NCBI GenBank assembly: GCA_949291945.1
Contig: CASEXH010000013.1
Span: forward strand, 26,742 to 90,741
Length of the DNA stretch: 64,000 bases
Source: an uncultured Bacillota bacterium
GTDB lineage: Bacteria > Bacillota > Clostridia > Lachnospirales > Lachnospiraceae
Direction: 5' to 3'
In this document: positions 8,536-16,587 of the stretch, piece by piece
How the letters are laid out: each line of letters starts with the position of its first letter
How positions within the stretch are numbered: position 1 is the first letter of the stretch
Notes under the pieces: generated by a model
Databases searched by the model: none
The model's input: only the letters and a program-made list of their open reading frames with translations
What the model was told of the DNA's origin: nothing
Position numbers and translations under genes: made by a program

Positions 8536-8775
8536 ATGGCAGAGTATGAAGTGATCCGGGAGATGTTTAATCTTTGCCCGGGGAATCAGATGCGGGATAT
8601 TTTTATAGAAGAAGTAGAGCTTCCGGAAGATGCAGACCTGGAGGCTTTTGTAAGAAACAAATTTAAGGCAGAGGAAGAACTGAAGATCGAACGGACGGAC
8701 AAGGAAGACGGAAGCGTGGTCTTTGATGTGATGACTGCGTCAATTCACCAGAGATACACGATTTCCAGATTCTGA
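8536..8775 (+). CDS. Conserved-looking small acidic protein of unknown function
   Basis: A 79-residue acidic protein beginning MAEYEVIREMFNLCPGNQMR. It has a perfect AGGAGG ribosome binding site six bases before the ATG and its own extended -10 promoter, so it is very likely expressed. I do not recognise a named domain. The pattern of short beta strands and one helix (ELKIERTDKEDGSVVFDV) suggests a small alpha/beta fold, without membrane segments or metal motifs apart from one Cys. It is divergent from xpt and followed by a separately promoted CsoR-type gene, so context does not assign a job. Confidence 0.75.
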   Translation: MAEYEVIREMFNLCPGNQMRDIFIEEVELPEDADLEAFVRNKFKAEEELKIERTDKEDGSVVFDVMTASIHQRYTISRF

Positions 8776-8789
8776 TCAAACTTTGCCCG

Positions 8790-8817
8790 TTGCTTTTTGT
8801 AATGAGTTTGCTATAAT
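8790..8817 (+). promoter_or_regulatory. Promoter of the CsoR-type gene
   Basis: TTGCTT (8790-8795), 16 bases, TATAAT (8812-8817) with an extended TGC in front. The start codon lies 30 bases downstream, leaving room for an autoregulatory operator. Confidence 0.65.
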
Positions 8818-8847
8818 AAGAAGAGCGCCGGATTGGAGGAAAGACGA

Positions 8848-9198
8848 TTGGAAAAACAGGAAAAAACACATACCCATGTGCTGGAAGACGGAACCAGAGT
8901 TACACACAGTCATGAGCCGGGGCATGGTCATACCCATACCCACACACATACCAAGGCTGTGCTGAACCGCCTTTCCCGGGCTATCGGCCATTTGGAGTCT
9001 ATCCGCCGTATGGTGGAAGAGGGCAGAGACTGCAGTGAGGTTCTGATCCAGCTTTCTGCAGTAAAAGCTGCTATTAACAATACTGGGAAGGTAATCCTTC
9101 AGGATCATATTGAGCACTGTATCGTAGATGCGGTAGAGAGCGGAGATCATGAAGCTTTGGAGGAACTGAATAAAGCCATTGACCGTTTCATGAAATGA
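8848..9198 (+). CDS. Metal-sensing transcriptional repressor, CsoR/RcnR family, His-rich N-terminus
   Basis: A 116-aa all-helical DUF156-type repressor. The CsoR Cu(I) fingerprint Cys-His-Cys is present as C62 (GRDCSEVL), H87 and C91 (QDHIEHC). The first 35 residues add an unusual His-rich tail with alternating His-Thr pairs (GHGHTHTHTHT), which may bind Ni, Zn or Co, or buffer metal. I use the TTG at 8848 because GGAGGAA precedes it by eight bases; an upstream in-frame TTG at 8833 would place the GGAGG inside the gene. The usual partner (copper ATPase or efflux pump) is absent; the next gene is an Mrp/NBP35 ATPase whose N-terminus is Cys-rich. Confidence 0.88.
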   Translation: MEKQEKTHTHVLEDGTRVTHSHEPGHGHTHTHTHTKAVLNRLSRAIGHLESIRRMVEEGRDCSEVLIQLSAVKAAINNTGKVILQDHIEHCIVDAVESGDHEALEELNKAIDRFMK

Positions 9199-9287
9199 TA
9201 CTTAGGATTGCGGGAGCATGAAATGCGGAGCGATCCGCAGTATTTCCAATGATGAAAAACTGCCGGTCAGGGCGGAAAGGAAGAAAC

Positions 9288-10130
9288 ATGAGCGAAGAAA
9301 AGAAACAATGTGACAGCGCAAGCTGCGACAAAGAAAGCTGCGCAGGCTGCAGCCACGCAAAGGGGGGCGGGATCCCAAAGGAAAAATTAAACGCCCACTC
9401 TCATATTAAAAAGGTGATTGGAGTCATCAGTGGAAAAGGAGGCGTTGGCAAATCTTTTGTTACTGCTTCTTTGGCTAATGAGATGGCTTTTCAGGGGTAT
9501 AAAGTAGGAATCATGGATGCGGATATCACCGGACCTTCTATTCCAAGAATGTATGGGTTAAAAGGCTCTGCAGTGGCAGACGAAAGAGGCATTTATCCTA
9601 TGGTTACCGGAAATGATATTGAAGTTATGTCCGTGAACCTTCTTCTGCCTCAGGAGGATGCTCCTGTGATCTGGAGAGGACCGATTCTGGCGAACATGGT
9701 AAAACAGTTCTGGACAGAGGTAGTCTGGGGAGAGTTGGATTATCTCTTTGTAGATATGCCTCCGGGAACTGGAGATGTGCCTCTTACCGTGTTCCAGTCT
9801 CTGCCTATTGACGGTATTGTGATCGTGTCTTCACCACAGGATCTGGTGCAGATGATCGTAAAAAAAGCTTACAATATGGCAAAGATGATGAATGTTCCTG
9901 TGCTGGGTCTGGTGGAAAACTACAGCTATGTAAAATGTCCGGACTGTGGCAAAGAGATTTATGTATTCGGTGAGAGCAAGGTAGAGGCGGCTGCAAAAGA
10001 GGTGGAGGTGCCGGTGATCGGCAAGATGCCTCTGGACCCGGAAATGGCCAAAGCTGTGGATGCCGGAGCTTTTGCCGGAGTTTTAAACACATATCTGGGC
10101 GGGGCTGAGAAATACCTGCCTCAGGTATAA
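9288..10130 (+). CDS. Mrp/NBP35 family Fe-S carrier P-loop ATPase
   Basis: A 280-aa cytoplasmic ATPase thought to assemble or carry Fe-S clusters. The deviant Walker A is SGKGGVGKS (48-56), switch regions are MDADITGPSIPRMYG and VDMPPGTGD (155-163), and the cluster-bridging CxxC is CPDCGKE (C217, C220). A short N-terminal extension holds four cysteines (C8, C13, C18, C21), reminiscent of the NBP35 N-terminal ferredoxin-like motif. The ATG at 9288 follows GGAAAGGAAG; the 13-residue upstream extension of the frame lacks a site. It sits 89 bases after the CsoR-type repressor on the same strand and may be co-transcribed, an unusual pairing that hints at a metal link. Confidence 0.9.
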   Translation: MSEEKKQCDSASCDKESCAGCSHAKGGGIPKEKLNAHSHIKKVIGVISGKGGVGKSFVTASLANEMAFQGYKVGIMDADITGPSIPRMYGLKGSAVADERGIYPMVTGNDIEVMSVNLLLPQEDAPVIWRGPILANMVKQFWTEVVWGELDYLFVDMPPGTGDVPLTVFQSLPIDGIVIVSSPQDLVQMIVKKAYNMAKMMNVPVLGLVENYSYVKCPDCGKEIYVFGESKVEAAAKEVEVPVIGKMPLDPEMAKAVDAGAFAGVLNTYLGGAEKYLPQV

Positions 10131-10164
10131 ACTGTTTGAATTCTAAACAAAATTTAAAAACCTG

Positions 10165-10206
10165 GACCTGACTATACTTGGAGAGGAGTGTGGTCAGGTC
10201 TTTTTT
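10165..10206 (+). terminator. Terminator after the Mrp ATPase gene
   Basis: GACCTGAC (10165-10172) pairs with GTCAGGTC (10193-10200), followed immediately by T6. Confidence 0.8.
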
Positions 10207-10334
10207 ATGATAAAGGAATAAGTGTATAAAACTTATAGAATTTCCGGCTTTACCATCGGGAAATTATAAAAAATTACTAAAAATAAAGATATATAAAGGA
10301 AAAGCTTCCAGAAGCAGGAATATGTTGGAATTTG

Positions 10335-10363
10335 TTGACAAATGGTCGGACCAGTGCCATAAT
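10335..10363 (+). promoter_or_regulatory. Promoter with palindromic operator candidate before the HPr-like gene
   Basis: Perfect TTGACA (10335-10340), 17 bases, CATAAT (10358-10363). The spacer contains the perfect palindrome TGGTCgGACCA (10343-10353), placed where a repressor would block polymerase. The rest of the 10207-10431 gap is AT-rich and shows nothing else I can name. Confidence 0.65.
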
Positions 10364-10431
10364 ACCTGTAATGCAGAAAACACCTGCAAGAAAATATAAT
10401 TTCTAACTGCTTTAAGAAAGGAATGGTAGAA

Positions 10432-10659
10432 ATGGTAGAGCGCCAGATTAAACTGACTGCAAAGGAAGATGTAAAAGAGTTTGTTAATGAGGCCAGCAAA
10501 TGCGACTTCGATATTGACATTTTTTACAACAGAGTGGTTATTGACGCAAAATCAATATTGGGTGTATTAAGCATGGATCTGACTCGTGTCCTGACTGTAA
10601 GATGCAACGGAGAGGACGAAAGATTTAATAACTTTTTGAACAAATATGCAGTTGCCTAA
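10432..10659 (+). CDS. HPr-like protein lacking the phosphorylatable histidine
   Basis: A 75-residue protein whose second half (DAKSILGVLSMDL) matches the regulatory Ser46 segment of the PTS phosphocarrier HPr; Ser41 here is the equivalent. The His15 loop (normally GLHARPA) is replaced by EASKCDFDIDI, and there is no histidine anywhere in the protein. It therefore cannot carry phosphate in the PTS but could be a Ser-phosphorylated regulator, like Bacillus Crh. The start at 10432 is chosen because GAAAGGA lies nine bases upstream; the ATG at 10423 would leave no spacing. It is monocistronic with its own strong promoter and terminator. Confidence 0.8.
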   Translation: MVERQIKLTAKEDVKEFVNEASKCDFDIDIFYNRVVIDAKSILGVLSMDLTRVLTVRCNGEDERFNNFLNKYAVA

Positions 10660-10712
10660 TAGAAGGTGATCCGGCAATCGGCCGGAAACTTTTGGACTAT
10701 GGATACAGGAAG

Positions 10713-10779
10713 ACTCTGGAAGGACCTTCTCGGAAGCCGGATTACAGGCTTTGAGAGAATGGGACTTCCGGAGTTTTTT
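10713..10779 (+). terminator. Terminator after the HPr-like gene
   Basis: ACTCTGGAAG pairs with CTTCCGGAGT (one wobble) around an inner AAGCC/GGCTT stem, followed by T6. Confidence 0.7.
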
Positions 10780-10810
10780 CGTTTTGGAAATAAGGCAGTT
10801 ATAAGAAGTG

Positions 10811-10840
10811 TTCACAGGGTATATTCCTTTGTGATAGAAT
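10811..10840 (+). promoter_or_regulatory. Promoter of the nuclease-helicase gene, very close to the ATG
   Basis: TTCACA (10811-10816), 18 bases, TAGAAT (10835-10840). The ATG is at 10847, where transcription would be expected to begin, so the mRNA may be leaderless. Confidence 0.55.
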
Positions 10841-10846
10841 AGGGAT

Positions 10847-13213
10847 ATGGACAGACAAGAAAAAGAATTGATTAAAATATCGGTCCGGAATCTGGTGGAG
10901 TTTATACTCCGGAAGGGAGATCTGGACAACAGACGGAGTGCTGCCTTTGACCGGGAGGCTATGCTGAAGGGAGGCAGGATCCACAGAAAAATACAAAAAC
11001 AGATGAAGGCTTCCTACCGGGCGGAAGTGCCTTTGAAATGGGAACAGGAATACGAGGAGTTTATTATTTCTGTGGAAGGAAGAGCCGACGGAATCATTGA
11101 AGAGGGCGACAGAACGGCCATTGACGAGATCAAAGGAGTTTACATGGATCTGAACTATCTGGAAGAGCCGGTGGAGGTTCACAAAGCCCAGGCCATGTGC
11201 TATGCCTATATTTACGCTTTCCAGACAGGGAAAGAAGAAATCCAGGTTCAGATGACCTATTGTCAGATGGAAAGCGAGGAGATACGGCGCTTTACAGAAG
11301 ATTTTACCTTAGACAAGCTGAAAAAATGGTTTGAGGATCTGCTGGGGGCATATTATAAATGGGCGAAATTCCAGTACGACCGGAGGATTCAGAGAAGAAA
11401 TTCCATGGAGGGGCTGGAATTCCCTTATCCTTACCGGAAGGGACAGCGGGAGCTGGTCACCGGGGTATACCATACCATTATTACAGGCCGGCAGCTTTTT
11501 ATCCAGGCGCCTACCGGTATCGGAAAAACCATGGCCGCCCTGTTTCCTGCTGTACGTGCAGTGGGACAGGGATACGGAGACAAGATTTTCTATCTGACGG
11601 CCAAGACTATTACCAGGACAGTGGCCCAGGGGGCCTTTGCCTTTCTAAAGGAGATGGGGCTGTCTTATAAAACCCTGACTATTACTGCAAAGGAAAAGCT
11701 TTGCTGTCTGGAGGAACCGGACTGTAATCCGGAGAAATGTCCTTATGCCCAAGGGCATTTTGACCGGGTGAATGAGGCGGTGTTTGAGCTTCTGACCGGA
11801 AGGGACACTTATTTTCGGGAAGATCTCCTGGCCCAGGCGGAGAAACACCAGGTATGTCCTTACGAGATGTGTCTGGATACTGCCGACTGGGTGGACGCAG
11901 TAATCTGTGATTATAACTATGTGTTTGATCCTAAGGTGCATTTAAAAAGATTTTTTGGGGATGGAGTGAAAGGAGACTACCTCTTCCTCATTGATGAGGC
12001 CCATAATCTGGTGGACCGGGGAAGAAAGATGTATAGCGCCACTTTGTGCAAGGAAGAAATCCTGGAAACCGCCAGAGCGGTAAAAGGTCACAGTGCCAAG
12101 CTTTACCGGATCCTGAACCGGTGCAATAAGCTGATGCTGGAGTATAAAAGAGAGTGCGATACCTGGCAGGTGCTGGAGAACATCGGGGGACTCTCTCTCC
12201 AGCTGCTGAATCTTCTGGGAGAGATGGAAAATTTTCTGGAACAGGAATATGAGGAAAAGGTACAGAAAGCAGTTCTGGATTTTTCTTTTGTGATCCGGCA
12301 TTTCCTGAACATGTATGATCTTACAGATGAGAACTATGTGATCTATACCCATTATGGAGAAGGGGGAGAATTTTTACTTACTCTTTTTTGCGTCAATCCC
12401 AGAAAAAATCTTCAGGAGTGTTTAAATAAGGGACGAAGCACCATCTTTTTCTCCGGCACTTTTCTGCCCCTGCCTTATTACCGCTCTCTTTTCAGTACCC
12501 GGGAGGATGATTATGCTATCTGCGCCGCTTCTCCTTTCCCCCGGGAGAATCTGAAGCTGCTGGTAGCCAGAGATGTAAGCAGTAAATATACCAGAAGGGA
12601 CCAGGAAGAATACAAAAAGATCGCAGAATATATTTTTCAGATGATACGGGGAAAGGAAGGAAACTATCTGGTATTTCTTTCTTCTTATCGGATGCTGGAA
12701 GATATTTATCAGGCTTTCCGGGAACGGATCCGGGAGGAGGACTTTCCTGTAGACTGCCTTCTTCAGAGCAGCGGCATGTCTGAGGCTGACCGGGAGAAGT
12801 TTCTGGAGGCTTTTGAGGAAGAAGGAGAACATACTCTTGTTGGCTTCTGTGTGATGGGAGGCATTTTTTCCGAAGGTATTGATCTGACAGGTAAGCGTCT
12901 TATCGGGGCGGCAGTGGTGGGCACCGGACTTCCCCAGGTAGGCAGCGAGCGGGAGATCCTGAAAGAGTATTATGATAAAAAAGACCAGATGGGATTTGAC
13001 TATGCCTATCGGTATCCGGGAATGAATAAAGTCCTTCAGGCGGCCGGCAGGGTGATCCGCACAAAAGAAGACCGGGGAGTGGTGCTGCTTCTGGATGAAA
13101 GATTCCTCCAGAGAGCCTATCAGGAACTGTTTCCCTGGGAGTGGAGAGGGTACGAAGTGTGTACTGCTGCCCAGGCAGGGGAGAAGATACGGAGATTTTG
13201 GGAGGAAGAATGA
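10847..13213 (+). CDS. ATP-dependent DNA helicase (XPD/DinG type) with N-terminal PD-(D/E)XK nuclease domain
   Basis: A 788-aa protein. Residues 1-130 form a Cas4/RecB-like nuclease: H46, GRADG (78-82), DEIKG (93-97) and Q115/Y119. The helicase has Walker A APTGIGKTMA (221-230), DEAH box (383-386), and C-terminal GIDL and QAAGRVIRT motifs. Between Walker A and DEAH are the cysteines C286/C287, C293, C298 and C337/C342 expected to hold the 4Fe-4S cluster of XPD-family 5'-3' helicases. This architecture occurs in clostridial chromosomes and is presumed to act in repair. The start has at best AGGG three bases upstream, and the promoter ends six bases before it; conserved N-terminal residues (ISVRNLVEFILRKGD) argue that the start is right. 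Confidence 0.9.
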   Translation: MDRQEKELIKISVRNLVEFILRKGDLDNRRSAAFDREAMLKGGRIHRKIQKQMKASYRAEVPLKWEQEYEEFIISVEGRADGIIEEGDRTAIDEIKGVYMDLNYLEEPVEVHKAQAMCYAYIYAFQTGKEEIQVQMTYCQMESEEIRRFTEDFTLDKLKKWFEDLLGAYYKWAKFQYDRRIQRRNSMEGLEFPYPYRKGQRELVTGVYHTIITGRQLFIQAPTGIGKTMAALFPAVRAVGQGYGDKIFYLTAKTITRTVAQGAFAFLKEMGLSYKTLTITAKEKLCCLEEPDCNPEKCPYAQGHFDRVNEAVFELLTGRDTYFREDLLAQAEKHQVCPYEMCLDTADWVDAVICDYNYVFDPKVHLKRFFGDGVKGDYLFLIDEAHNLVDRGRKMYSATLCKEEILETARAVKGHSAKLYRILNRCNKLMLEYKRECDTWQVLENIGGLSLQLLNLLGEMENFLEQEYEEKVQKAVLDFSFVIRHFLNMYDLTDENYVIYTHYGEGGEFLLTLFCVNPRKNLQECLNKGRSTIFFSGTFLPLPYYRSLFSTREDDYAICAASPFPRENLKLLVARDVSSKYTRRDQEEYKKIAEYIFQMIRGKEGNYLVFLSSYRMLEDIYQAFRERIREEDFPVDCLLQSSGMSEADREKFLEAFEEEGEHTLVGFCVMGGIFSEGIDLTGKRLIGAAVVGTGLPQVGSEREILKEYYDKKDQMGFDYAYRYPGMNKVLQAAGRVIRTKEDRGVVLLLDERFLQRAYQELFPWEWRGYEVCTAAQAGEKIRRFWEEE

Positions 13214-13256
13214 TAGCTGCAAAGCCGGGGGGAGGCATGGGCGCTAGATAAAAGTC

Positions 13257-13285
13257 TTGCTCCTGCCAGGTCCAGGGCTTATAAT
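13257..13285 (+). promoter_or_regulatory. ridA promoter
   Basis: TTGCTC (13257-13262), 17 bases, perfect TATAAT (13280-13285), 38 bases before the start. Confidence 0.75.
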
Positions 13286-13323
13286 AGTGAGGAAAAGTTT
13301 CAGAAGAAAGGGAGGATCCGAAC

Positions 13324-13698
13324 ATGGAGATCGTAAGTACAAAGAACGCACCGGGCGCTATCGGCCCTTATTCACAGGCTATGATTTTAAACGGAGTGGT
13401 TTATACTTCCGGACAGGTGGCTTTAAGCCCTGAGACAGGAGAAGTTGTGGGAACTACTATTGAGGAACAGGCAGAACAGGTAATGAAAAATCTGGGAGCA
13501 GTTCTGGAGGCAGCAGGAAGCTGCTATGAGAAGACAGTTAAGACTACCTGCTTTCTGGCAGATATGAATGATTTTGCAGCTTTCAATGAAATATACGGAA
13601 AGTATTTCACCGGAAAGCCGGCAAGATCCTGCGTGGCTGTAAAAACTCTGCCGAAAAATGTGCTCTGCGAAGTAGAAGCCATTGCGTCAGTAGAATAA
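13324..13698 (+). CDS. ridA: RidA family reactive imine/enamine deaminase
   Basis: A 124-aa member of the YjgF/YER057c/UK114 family, which hydrolyses 2-aminoacrylate and other reactive enamines released by PLP enzymes. The catalytic Arg is in the conserved PARSCVAVKTLPKNVLCEVEAIA region, and GAIGPYSQA at the N-terminus is the family signature. An AAAGGGAGG site precedes the ATG. It has its own near-consensus promoter and a terminator, so it is a single-gene unit. Confidence 0.95.
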   Translation: MEIVSTKNAPGAIGPYSQAMILNGVVYTSGQVALSPETGEVVGTTIEEQAEQVMKNLGAVLEAAGSCYEKTVKTTCFLADMNDFAAFNEIYGKYFTGKPARSCVAVKTLPKNVLCEVEAIASVE

Positions 13699-13707
13699 GA
13701 GGGAAAG

Positions 13708-13751
13708 ACACCTTTCGCTGTGGGCCAAAGCTCATGGCTAAGGGTGTTTTT
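13708..13751 (+). terminator. ridA terminator
   Basis: ACACCTTT (13708-13715) pairs with AAGGGTGT (13740-13747), with an inner GCCA/TGGC pairing, and ends in a T5 run. It lies just before the VOC gene start. Confidence 0.75.
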
Positions 13752-13766
13752 GTATATTGGAGTAAT

Positions 13767-14129
13767 ATGAAATTAAAAAATGTATTGATCGTTGTAGAAA
13801 ATATAGAGGAAGCGAAAAAGTTTTATCATGATCTGTTTGGCCTTGAAACAGTGCTGGACAATGAGGAAAATATGATCCTGACTGAGAGACTGGTACTCCA
13901 GGAGAAAAAAATCTGGGAGGAGTTTCTTGGAAAAGGCACTGTCCCGGAGAGTAATTCCTGCGAGCTGTATTTTGAGGAAAAAAACATCGAAGAATTTGTG
14001 GAAAAGCTGGAAAGACTCTACCCCTCCATTCAATATGTCAACAGACTTATGACACTTGACTGGGGACAGAAAATGGTACGCTTTTATGATCCGGACGGCA
14101 ACCTGATCGAGGTGAGAACGCCGATGTGA
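13767..14129 (+). CDS. VOC (glyoxalase/bleomycin-resistance fold) family protein
   Basis: A 120-residue single-module vicinal-oxygen-chelate protein starting MKLKNVLIVVENIEEAKKFY. The C-terminal VRFYDPDGNLIEVRTPM carries the usual metal-binding Glu. Other ligands are not obvious, so activity is uncertain and no substrate can be named. The ATG at 13767 follows GGAG by four bases; an in-frame ATG at 13734 would run through the ridA terminator and is rejected. It may depend on readthrough from ridA, because no promoter fits in the short gap. Confidence 0.85.
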   Translation: MKLKNVLIVVENIEEAKKFYHDLFGLETVLDNEENMILTERLVLQEKKIWEEFLGKGTVPESNSCELYFEEKNIEEFVEKLERLYPSIQYVNRLMTLDWGQKMVRFYDPDGNLIEVRTPM

Positions 14130-14162
14130 TTGGAAATGAGATAACCGTGGGATAACTAGTCT

Positions 14163-15338
14163 TTAAGCTGGTTTCTGTCGCTTCAAGAGAGATACCAGTA
14201 TCAGCATTCCTACAGGGAAGAGGATTGCAGTAAGGATCCCCAGATTCATTTTTCCGGTAAACTGGGAGATGATCCCTACTACGCCGGGGCCGGCGGAGCA
14301 GCCTACGTCTCCGGCCAGGGCGAACATAGCGTACATAAAGGTGCCGCCTCCTCTCAGATAGGTGGCGCCCAGGGAGAAGGTACCTGGCCACATCAGTCCC
14401 ACGGAAAAGCCGCAGATGGCGCAGCCCGCCAGGGACAGAAGAGGTATGGGAGAAAGGGAAGTGACCAGGTAACCCAGGATACACAGAAGGCTGGTGGCCT
14501 TCAGGGACCGGATCAGGTTCAGACTTTCTCCCTTCATGCCGTAGAGGAAGCGGCTGAGTCCCATAAAGAAGGCAAAGGAGCAGGGCCCCAGAAGGTCGCC
14601 TACAGTTTTGGAAACTTTCAGGCCGTCTTCCGCAAACATAGAGGACCACTGGCTGACACCCTGTTCGGAAGCTCCTGCGCAGATCATCACAAAAAACAGG
14701 ATCCAGAATACCTTTATCCGGAAAATGCTTTTGGGGAGTTTGGTCTCTTCGTCATCTCCGGGGATAGCGTAAATGGGAACCTTTGTAAAAGCAAAGAGAG
14801 TAAACAGAGGCACCAGAGCCCACAGAGGCGGGAGGAGGCGCCAGTTTTCGATTCCTGCCAGAGTAAAATATAAAGTAGAAAGAAGTACCACCGCCATATG
14901 CCCCCAGCAGTAGAAAGAATGGAGCATGCTCATCCTGGCGGCTTTATTGGTCCCCGGGCAGGCCTCTACGATCGGGCTGACGATTACTTCCAGGATTCCT
15001 CCGCCAATAGCGTTAAATACCATGGAGATCAGGATTCCCACATAGGGATCCAGGAGGAAGGGAAGGTAGTAAAAGCCGGTAAGTCCAATGATCGTCACCA
15101 GAAAGGAACACAGAGCAGCCTTCCGGTAGCCAGTACGTTTGATCACCCCCGGAGAGAGAAAGTCCACCAGGATCTGGATGCAGAAATTTACCGTGATCAG
15201 CAGACTGATCCTGTCCAGGGAAATAGCAAACTCTCTGTTAAAGGTCAGGAACAACAGAGGAGGCAGGTTGTTGACAATGGCCTGGGTCACATAGCCCAGG
15301 TAACAGCTGTAGACAGTATGTTTTGCCTGTAGTTTCAT
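14163..15338 (-). CDS. Major facilitator superfamily transporter
   Basis: A 391-aa membrane protein with about 12 predicted helices and the gene order LysR-MFS on one strand. It resembles the FucP/YbjJ-like branch of MFS (short loops, GGGILEVIVSPIVEACP in helix 4, GFSVGLMWPG in the second half). It presumably moves a small organic solute; the sequence does not say which. A CAGGAGATT site lies before the ATG, and an AT-rich TACTATAAA element in the 60-base gap could be its own promoter. Regulation by the upstream LysR gene is inferred from adjacency. Confidence 0.88.
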   Translation of the reverse strand: MKLQAKHTVYSCYLGYVTQAIVNNLPPLLFLTFNREFAISLDRISLLITVNFCIQILVDFLSPGVIKRTGYRKAALCSFLVTIIGLTGFYYLPFLLDPYVGILISMVFNAIGGGILEVIVSPIVEACPGTNKAARMSMLHSFYCWGHMAVVLLSTLYFTLAGIENWRLLPPLWALVPLFTLFAFTKVPIYAIPGDDEETKLPKSIFRIKVFWILFFVMICAGASEQGVSQWSSMFAEDGLKVSKTVGDLLGPCSFAFFMGLSRFLYGMKGESLNLIRSLKATSLLCILGYLVTSLSPIPLLSLAGCAICGFSVGLMWPGTFSLGATYLRGGGTFMYAMFALAGDVGCSAGPGVVGIISQFTGKMNLGILTAILFPVGMLILVSLLKRQKPA

Positions 15339-15398
15339 ATGATGTAATCTCCTGTGTAAAAATATTTTATAGTATGTGTTTGTTATGGAGCTTTGGTG

Positions 15399-16301
15399 TT
15401 ATGGAATTTCTTTTTCCACTGCCTGGGGGAAAAGGTAGTGGAGGAATTTTTCTGCTCCCGGGGAGGACGAAATCTGGGAATTATGAGCCAGCACCAACTG
15501 TCTTTTGGGAATGGGCTCCTGGATATCAAGTTTATAAAAGTCCTCTTTCTGATGGGCCAGCACAAAGTCCGGGACCACGGTGATACCAAGACCGATCCTG
15601 GCCAGATCTAAAAGAAGATCATTGCTGGACAGCTCTGCCTCGGGAGTCAGGGAAAGGCCGTGGCGGACAAAAAGCTGTTGGAAAAATTCGCTGGTGGTGC
15701 TGGATTTTTCCAGCATAAGAATGGGATATTCTACAAACTGGGATAAGGTGATCCTTTTTCCTTCCAGACCGAAGTAGTTCTTCCCTGCCACGAAAATGTC
15801 CTGAAAATCCAGTATTTTGTACTGGGTCTCCCGGCTGGTAAGGTGGGCGTTAGGGGCGTTGACCACGATAAAGTCTACCTTGTTATTCTGGAGCAGAGAT
15901 ACGCAGCCTCCGGAAGTAGCGTTGGTGACTTTTATGCGGATATTGGGATATTCCCGGTGGAACCGCTGAAAATAAGGCACTAAAAAGTACCGGCAGATGG
16001 TATCGCTGGCACCGATCCGCAGGGGGGCTTCCACAGAAGGAGAGTTGAGAAGCTGATTTTCCCCTTCATAGAGGAGATTCACCGCCGGTTCCACATGACG
16101 GAGAAGGGCTTCTCCTTCGGGAGTCAGGGTTACCTTCTTAGTATTCCGCAGAAACAGAGGGTGCCCCAGTTTCTGCTCCAGGGACTTGATAGACTGGCTT
16201 ACCGCTGACTGAGAAATATACAGCTGACGGGAAGCCTGGGAAAAGCTAAGGGTAGTGGCAACGTAATAAAACACTTTGTATAATTCAAAACTGATATCCA
16301 T
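15399..16301 (-). CDS. LysR-type transcriptional regulator
   Basis: A 300-residue LTTR. The N-terminal winged helix-turn-helix is typical (FYYVATTLSFSQASRQLY, ISQSAVSQSIKSLEQ), followed by a periplasmic-binding-like effector domain. The ATG at 16301 is preferred, with AAAGGA ten bases upstream; a TTG two codons earlier is possible. It is encoded just upstream of the MFS gene on the same strand and probably controls it in response to the transported compound. It does not face a divergent partner closely: purL begins about 290 bases away on the other strand. Confidence 0.9.
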   Translation of the reverse strand: MDISFELYKVFYYVATTLSFSQASRQLYISQSAVSQSIKSLEQKLGHPLFLRNTKKVTLTPEGEALLRHVEPAVNLLYEGENQLLNSPSVEAPLRIGASDTICRYFLVPYFQRFHREYPNIRIKVTNATSGGCVSLLQNNKVDFIVVNAPNAHLTSRETQYKILDFQDIFVAGKNYFGLEGKRITLSQFVEYPILMLEKSSTTSEFFQQLFVRHGLSLTPEAELSSNDLLLDLARIGLGITVVPDFVLAHQKEDFYKLDIQEPIPKRQLVLAHNSQISSSPGAEKFLHYLFPQAVEKEIP

Positions 16302-16587
16302 GGACAATCAATCCTTTCTTTTAGCCAGACCAGATCCTTTCAAGGTCCCCTCTGCCCGGACTCCGGGCGCAAGCCCTAAAAGCTAAGAGATACTATATAA
16401 GGAAAGATTTCTACTGTCAACTTGTTTTTGAAGGATTGTGGGACAAATTTTTAATGTAAATCTGTGATGAGTATTACTTATAAAAAATATTAGGTATATT
16501 AATTTTACTTATAATGAGAACTGTGTTAAACTGAGTTCATAAAGTGCTATACAAATGTCATTGCCCCAGGGGCAGAAAGGAGCTTAC
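16302..16587. other. Intergenic region between lysR and purL
   Basis: AT-rich divergent promoter region. I see a TATAAT at 16510-16515 facing purL without a good -35, and a small GCCCGGA/TCCGGGC hairpin at about 16353-16368 in the lysR leader. No PurR-like box, purine riboswitch or small gene was recognisable. Confidence 0.4.

Noticed and set aside
12422..13222. A 266-codon minus-strand frame opposite the helicase C-terminus
   Set aside because: Antisense shadow of conserved helicase motifs; no start signals.
16353..16368. GCCCGGA/TCCGGGC hairpin near lysR as a terminator or riboswitch
   Set aside because: Short, without a T tract or conserved riboswitch core; noted only as part of the intergenic region.
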